A stretch of DNA of 24,466 nucleotides from Bacillota bacterium (GTDB lineage: Bacteria > Bacillota > Clostridia > Christensenellales > Aristaeellaceae), in assembly GCA_023415145.1 (NCBI GenBank), contig JAEZLW010000188.1, forward strand, positions 1-24,466. Reading direction: 5' to 3'. The notes beneath the pieces were generated by a model. It made no database searches and was not told the DNA's origin. It saw only the letters and a program-made list of their open reading frames with translations. Shown piece by piece: positions 21,439 to 24,466 of this stretch (positions are counted from its first letter, which is position 1; each line of letters starts with the position of its first letter). The position numbers were made by a program, and so were the translations under genes.

Positions 21439-21941
21439 TGCAGACCACCATGGAAAACATCAAAGAGATGGTGGATGTAAATACGGTGATTGGTGACCCG
21501 GTCAGCACTGCGGAAGGCATGACGGTAATCCCCGTTTCAAGGGTCAGCTTCGGCTTTGTGGCCGGGGGCGGGGAATACGGTGCTGATGAAAAAAACAAGG
21601 TGCATCCGCCCCAGGGGTTTGAGGGCAAGATGCCCTTTGCAGGAGGTTCAGGGGCTGGTGTTTCCGTTCAGCCGGTAGGTTTTCTGGTGGTGGGAAATGG
21701 CACGGTAAAAATGCTGCCGGCACAGCCCGTAACCATGGCTGACCGCATGGTGGAGCTTTTGCCGCAGGTAGTGGAGGATGTCCGCTCCATGTTTAATGGC
21801 GATGGCAAGGGCAAAGAAGGAAAGTCGCGGCGAATACCCGGCGGACAGGGAAATGGTTCGGGTCATGACAGGCAGGATGGCCCGGGCCTGAACCAGATGG
21901 GCCGGGGTGCTCCCGCTTCTTATGACGACAGAATGTCCTGA
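21414..21941 (+). CDS. ytfJ: GerW family sporulation protein YtfJ
   Basis: A 175-residue protein of the GerW/YtfJ family (PF09579), made in the forespore in B. subtilis and linked to germination. The core EHPIGNMMQTTMENIKEMVDVNTVIGDPV, then MTVIPVSRVSFGFVAGGGEY, GAGVSVQPVGFLVV and the MADRMVELLPQ helix are characteristic. The C-terminal 45 residues are a charged, Gly-rich low-complexity tail longer than in most relatives. ATG 21414 gives the usual MEHPI start and follows GAGGAGG by 7 bases. A second ATG at 21390, in frame and with its own AGGAGG 8 bases upstream, would add eight residues (MESRGGAR). A dac gene follows after 25 bases. Confidence 0.93.
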   Translation: MEHPIGNMMQTTMENIKEMVDVNTVIGDPVSTAEGMTVIPVSRVSFGFVAGGGEYGADEKNKVHPPQGFEGKMPFAGGSGAGVSVQPVGFLVVGNGTVKMLPAQPVTMADRMVELLPQVVEDVRSMFNGDGKGKEGKSRRIPGGQGNGSGHDRQDGPGLNQMGRGAPASYDDRMS

Positions 21942-21966
21942 GAAATTGTTGGCCGGGAGGAAGCAC

Positions 21967-23121
21967 ATGGCTGGACGGAAGGCGGCGGGGGTATTGGCGG
22001 CGGCGGTATGCCTGTTGTTCCCCTGGAGCGCTTTGGCACAGGAGGAGGCTCAAGAAGTCTTTACGGCTTCCGCGAAGGCGGCGATTTTGATTGAGCAGCA
22101 GACAGGCGCTATCCTATATGCGCAAAATGAAACGATGCCGCTTCCCATGGCCTCCACTACCAAGGTGATGACGGCGCTTATGACGCTGGAGTATGGCCGG
22201 CTGGATGAAGTGGTGACCACAGGCAGGAACGCCTTTGGCGTTCCAGGTACCAGCATTTACCTTGCGCTGAATGAAAAGCTGACGCTGGAGCAAATGCTCT
22301 ACGGCTTGATGCTTGCCAGCGGAAATGACGCTGCGGTGGCTATTGCCGAGCATATCTCAGGTACGGTGGACAAGTTTTGTTTAAGGATGACCGAGCGCGC
22401 TGCAGAACTGGGCTGCAGGGATACCGTGTTCAAAACGCCTCATGGCCTGCCCAACAGTATCCACCATACCACCGCCTACGATTTGTCGCTGATTACCAGG
22501 GAAGCGATGAAATACCCTCTGTTCCGTAAGATCGTATCGACCCAGCGGGCTACCATCCCCTGGGAAGGGCGTACCTACAACAGGATCCTCAACAACAAAA
22601 ACAGGCTGCTGTCCAGCTATGAGGGAGCCACGGGCATCAAGACAGGCTATACCAGGGCGGCGGGCAGATGCCTGGTTTTCGGCGCCGAACGGGACGGTCT
22701 GGAAGTGGTCGGCGTGGTATTAAACTGCCCCAACTGGTTTGATGAGGCGGCCAAGGTGATGGACTACGGCTTTGCCAACTACCGTTATGTATTGATGCTT
22801 GCGGATGGCGAGCAGATTCGCGCCCTTCCTGTAACCGGAGGGGAAGAAACAGAGGTATCCGTACGGCTTCGCGGTGATCTGGCTGCGCCGGTTTCCGGGG
22901 ATCAATGGCCGCAAATGGAATTTGATCTGCCGGACTCTCTGACTGCCGGGGTTTCGGAAGGGGAGGTGATAGGCACGGCCAGACTTTCTCTCAATGGTCA
23001 GATATTGGTGGAACGGCCGCTGGTGGTTGCCAAAGAAGTTCTGCCCCGTTCCTTTCGCTTCGATATCGGAAGAATCTTCAGCCAATGGACCCTTTTGGGA
23101 GAAGATAAACTGGCGCAATAG
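21967..23121 (+). CDS. dacF: D-alanyl-D-alanine carboxypeptidase (peptidase S11, DacF-like), anchor region out of frame
   Basis: Trims the terminal D-Ala from peptidoglycan pentapeptides outside the cell membrane. Of 384 residues, a signal peptide occupies 1-24 (cleavage after SALA), followed by the S11 catalytic domain with S63-TTK66, S118-GN120 and K225-TG227, then a PBP5-like C-terminal beta domain (about 270-360). ATG 21967 follows GGGAGG by 6 bases. Position behind ytfI-ytfJ points to the sporulation-linked DacF branch. Oddity: the frame stops at 23121 after GEDKLAQ, while the adjacent +1 frame (to 23200) encodes WRNSG, a clear TM helix and a basic tail, the kind of C-terminal anchor many S11 enzymes carry. 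Removing one T from the TTTT at 23093-23096 would join them. Confidence 0.94.
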   Translation: MAGRKAAGVLAAAVCLLFPWSALAQEEAQEVFTASAKAAILIEQQTGAILYAQNETMPLPMASTTKVMTALMTLEYGRLDEVVTTGRNAFGVPGTSIYLALNEKLTLEQMLYGLMLASGNDAAVAIAEHISGTVDKFCLRMTERAAELGCRDTVFKTPHGLPNSIHHTTAYDLSLITREAMKYPLFRKIVSTQRATIPWEGRTYNRILNNKNRLLSSYEGATGIKTGYTRAAGRCLVFGAERDGLEVVGVVLNCPNWFDEAAKVMDYGFANYRYVLMLADGEQIRALPVTGGEETEVSVRLRGDLAAPVSGDQWPQMEFDLPDSLTAGVSEGEVIGTARLSLNGQILVERPLVVAKEVLPRSFRFDIGRIFSQWTLLGEDKLAQ

Positions 23122-23125
23122 CGGC

Positions 23126-23200
23126 ATGGTGGTGCTGCTTATCGGCTTTGCCGCCTTGCTATTGCTTGTGTGGCGGCGCTTGATGAAAAAGTTCTGGTAA
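23126..23200 (+). other. Out-of-frame C-terminal membrane anchor of the D,D-carboxypeptidase, or tiny TM peptide
   Basis: Twenty-four codons from ATG to TAA: MVVLLIGFAALLLLVWRR followed by LMKKFW, one TM helix with a positively charged end. It lies 4 bases after the dac stop in the +1 frame. No SD precedes the ATG (GGCGCAATAGCGGC), which argues against an independent gene and for the displaced 3' end of dac. Confidence 0.5.
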
Positions 23201-23228
23201 TCCTGCGGGCGTTGTCACAACCTCATCC

Positions 23229-23261
23229 GCCTTCCGGAATCAATGCCGGAGGGCATTTTTT
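23229..23261 (+). terminator. Intrinsic terminator of the ytfI-ytfJ-dac operon
   Basis: Nine-bp stem (GCCTTCCGG 23229-23237, CCGGAGGGC 23246-23254, one T-G pair), 8-base loop, followed by ATTTTTT. It lies 28 bases after the TAA at 23200, which is consistent with 23200 being the real end of the transcript's last gene. Confidence 0.88.
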
Positions 23262-23293
23262 ATGCCAACATTAGGAGATGATTAGAATTTGCT

Positions 23294-23331
23294 ATACTAC
23301 TTGACACATAGTATTGCGCGGTGTATGATAC
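23294..23331 (+). promoter_or_regulatory. Promoter and probable PadR operator
   Basis: A perfect -35 TTGACA (23301-23306) and TATGAT (23324-23329, five of six) with a 17-base spacer. An inverted repeat ATACTA (23294-23299) / TAGTAT (23309-23314) brackets the -35, and GTATGATAC (23323-23331), itself a palindrome, covers the -10. Such dyads overlapping a promoter just before a padR gene suggest autorepression. Confidence 0.82.
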
Positions 23332-23352
23332 TGTGCGTCGGGAGGTGGAGCC

Positions 23353-23664
23353 ATGGATGTTCAGTTGAAACGGGGTCTGCTGGAAATTTGCGTTCTTTCC
23401 TTGCTTTCACAAAAAGATTCCTATGGCTATCAGCTCATCAAAGACATATCCTCTGTCATAGAAATATCGGAATCCACCTTGTATCCCATCTTGAAAAGGC
23501 TGGAAAACGCGCAGTGCCTTCGTATCTACACCAGGGAGCACGATGGGCGGCTGCGCAAGTATTACGCCATTACTAAGGCAGGCCGGGACAGGATCACGGA
23601 ATTCCTGGCTGACTGGATGGACGTAATGAAGGTACACGACTTTATCAGGAGGGTAGGACGATGA
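23353..23664 (+). CDS. PadR-family transcriptional regulator
   Basis: A 103-residue winged-helix regulator: LKRGLLEICVLSLLSQKDSYGYQLIKDIS, then SESTLYPILKRLENAQCLRIY (recognition helix) and RKYYAITKAGRDRI (wing) are the standard PadR sequence. ATG 23353 follows GGGAGG by 7 bases. The operator-like dyads at 23294-23331 suggest that it represses its own operon. Its stop overlaps the ATG of the DUF1700 gene (ATGA). The three-gene set PadR-DUF1700-DUF4097 is common in Bacillota and is usually thought to sense or respond to envelope or antibiotic stress; the inducer is unknown. Confidence 0.96.
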   Translation: MDVQLKRGLLEICVLSLLSQKDSYGYQLIKDISSVIEISESTLYPILKRLENAQCLRIYTREHDGRLRKYYAITKAGRDRITEFLADWMDVMKVHDFIRRVGR

Positions 23665-24239
23665 CGCGGCAACAGTTTCTTGAGGGGCTACGGCAGGAAC
23701 TTCACGGCTTGCCCAGGCAGGAGATAGAGCAAACGATCCACTATTACTCGGAAATCATCGCCGACCGTATGGAAGAGGGGATGTCCGAAGAGCAGGCTGT
23801 GGCCAAAATGGAGCCCATGGACATGATAGCCAGGCGGGTGGCAGCGGATTTCAAGGGCAATGCCGCGCCCAGAGCCAGGATGTCCGGGTTCATGCTCGCG
23901 CTGATCATCCTGGGCTTTCCGCTATGGTTTCCGCTGCTGGTTACCTTCGCAGCGCTGATGGTGGTCGCACTGACGCTGGCATGGGTGCTGGTGCTGACAT
24001 TGTGGGCCGTTTGCCTGGCGCTTTTCTCGGGCGGCATGGCTGCCATCATCACACTGCTTACCGGCGGCTTTCATTTCGGATTGCCGGTGATCGGGCAAAT
24101 CGGCCTGGGCATGGCAGCCATGGGGCTTTCCATCTTTTTGTTCTATGGGGCGAAGGGAGCCATTCCTTTGGCCACAGGTGCAACACTGAGTTTGGTATCA
24201 AGAATGAAAAAGGGATTTGTTAGGAGGGATATTGCATGA
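23661..24239 (+). CDS. DUF1700 (HAAS-domain) membrane protein
   Basis: A 192-residue protein. An N-terminal helical HAAS domain (1-65; MTRQQFLEGLRQELHGLPRQEIEQTIHYYSEII and EEGMSEEQAVAKME with its conserved E-E-A pattern) precedes about four TM helices (roughly 74-96, 97-122, 125-142 and 145-165) and a basic C-terminus. This is the usual architecture of DUF1700 proteins (PF08006), co-encoded with PadR. ATG overlaps the padR stop by 4 bases and AGGAGG lies 8 bases upstream; the stop overlaps the next ATG in the same way. Its function is unproven; it may pass a membrane signal to PadR. Confidence 0.93.
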   Translation: MTRQQFLEGLRQELHGLPRQEIEQTIHYYSEIIADRMEEGMSEEQAVAKMEPMDMIARRVAADFKGNAAPRARMSGFMLALIILGFPLWFPLLVTFAALMVVALTLAWVLVLTLWAVCLALFSGGMAAIITLLTGGFHFGLPVIGQIGLGMAAMGLSIFLFYGAKGAIPLATGATLSLVSRMKKGFVRRDIA

Positions 24240-24466
24240 AAAGGAACAACTCGGTTTTGAAAATGGCCGGCATCCTGCTGGTGGTTGGTTTGGCCCTGTA
24301 CTTTGTGGGTATGGCGGCTTTTGCCTCCGATACGCCGGTATGGGGCGGCAAAGGGACGGAACTTGTATATGAAAAGGAAGAATACACCGTACATGCGGTA
24401 GGTATTGATGAGATCAGCATCAAGGCTCGGAACATGCCTGTGATTGTAACGCCTTCAACAAGCAGT
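24236..24466 (+). CDS. DUF4097-type surface protein, 5' part (runs off window)
   Basis: The first 77 codons of a gene starting at an ATG that overlaps the DUF1700 stop, with TAGGAGG 9 bases upstream. The N-terminus MKRNNSVLKMAGILLVVGLALYF is a signal peptide or anchor, then a segment YTVHAVGIDEISIKARNMPVIVTPS begins, matching the opening strand of DUF4097 beta-helix proteins (putative adhesin, PF13349), where I-x-x-I-x-I/N-x-P-V-x-V repeats follow. The gene order (padR, DUF1700, DUF4097) supports this. The C-terminal end is outside the window. Confidence 0.82.
   Translation, partial: MKRNNSVLKMAGILLVVGLALYFVGMAAFASDTPVWGGKGTELVYEKEEYTVHAVGIDEISIKARNMPVIVTPSTSS

Noticed and set aside
1..24466. 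CRISPR array, tRNA or rRNA genes, insertion sequences, phage attachment sites
   Set aside because: Read through on both strands: no regularly spaced repeats, no cloverleaf with a conserved T-loop sequence, no rRNA stretches and no transposase or integrase frame.

Overview
The window looks like a chromosomal segment of a spore-forming Bacillota bacterium, most likely class Clostridia. The grounds are strong Shine-Dalgarno (SD) sites (GGAGG-type) before nearly every gene, frequent TTG and GTG starts, a tetrahydrofolate riboswitch on folT, a folate ECF-transporter S component, the sporulation-associated ytfI-ytfJ-dac cluster, and a PadR-DUF1700-DUF4097 operon. No species can be named from sequence alone. 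No tRNA, rRNA, CRISPR array, insertion sequence or prophage gene was seen. Most of it is core genome with a few accessory genes.

Layout. 1-867 is the 3' part of glyA (+). 883-968 holds two near-identical GC hairpins at the glyA/yhbY convergence. 973-4239 is a leftward block: promoter, THF riboswitch, folT, nth, a terminator-like hairpin, then obg and yhbY. 4349-5542 is icd (+), divergent from folT. 5587-6971 is a leftward pair, a TraX-family membrane protein and an HD hydrolase. 7123-9826 is a rightward membrane PDZ protein followed by an OmpR-type response regulator and its histidine kinase. 9810-11192 is a leftward MATE exporter whose 3' end overlaps the kinase gene. After a 366-bp intergenic stretch, 11559-15630 is a tightly coupled rightward operon: dnaX, two GNAT acetyltransferases and a YcaQ/AlkX-type DNA glycosylase. 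15635-16777 is a leftward zinc-ribbon membrane protein. 16878-17726 is rsmA (+). 17727-18070 is a highly structured intergenic and leader region before pckA (18071-19645, +). 19727-20683 encodes a membrane-anchored protein with two DTG motifs, apparently a two-lobed retropepsin-like aspartic protease. 20809-23121 is the ytfI-ytfJ-dac cluster. 23353 onward is a PadR regulator, a DUF1700 protein and the start of a DUF4097 protein running off the window.

Functional links. glyA (serine/glycine/THF one-carbon chemistry) and riboswitch-controlled folT both concern folate, although they are not in one operon. icd and pckA are central carbon genes. nth, dnaX and the AlkX-like glycosylase concern DNA repair and replication. 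The most interesting items are the THF aptamer with a 24-nt insertion, the double-DTG protein, the reading-frame break that separates the D,D-carboxypeptidase from a predicted C-terminal membrane anchor, and the structured DNA upstream of pckA (an interleaved pseudoknot candidate, a palindrome inside the promoter spacer and three consecutive hairpins).
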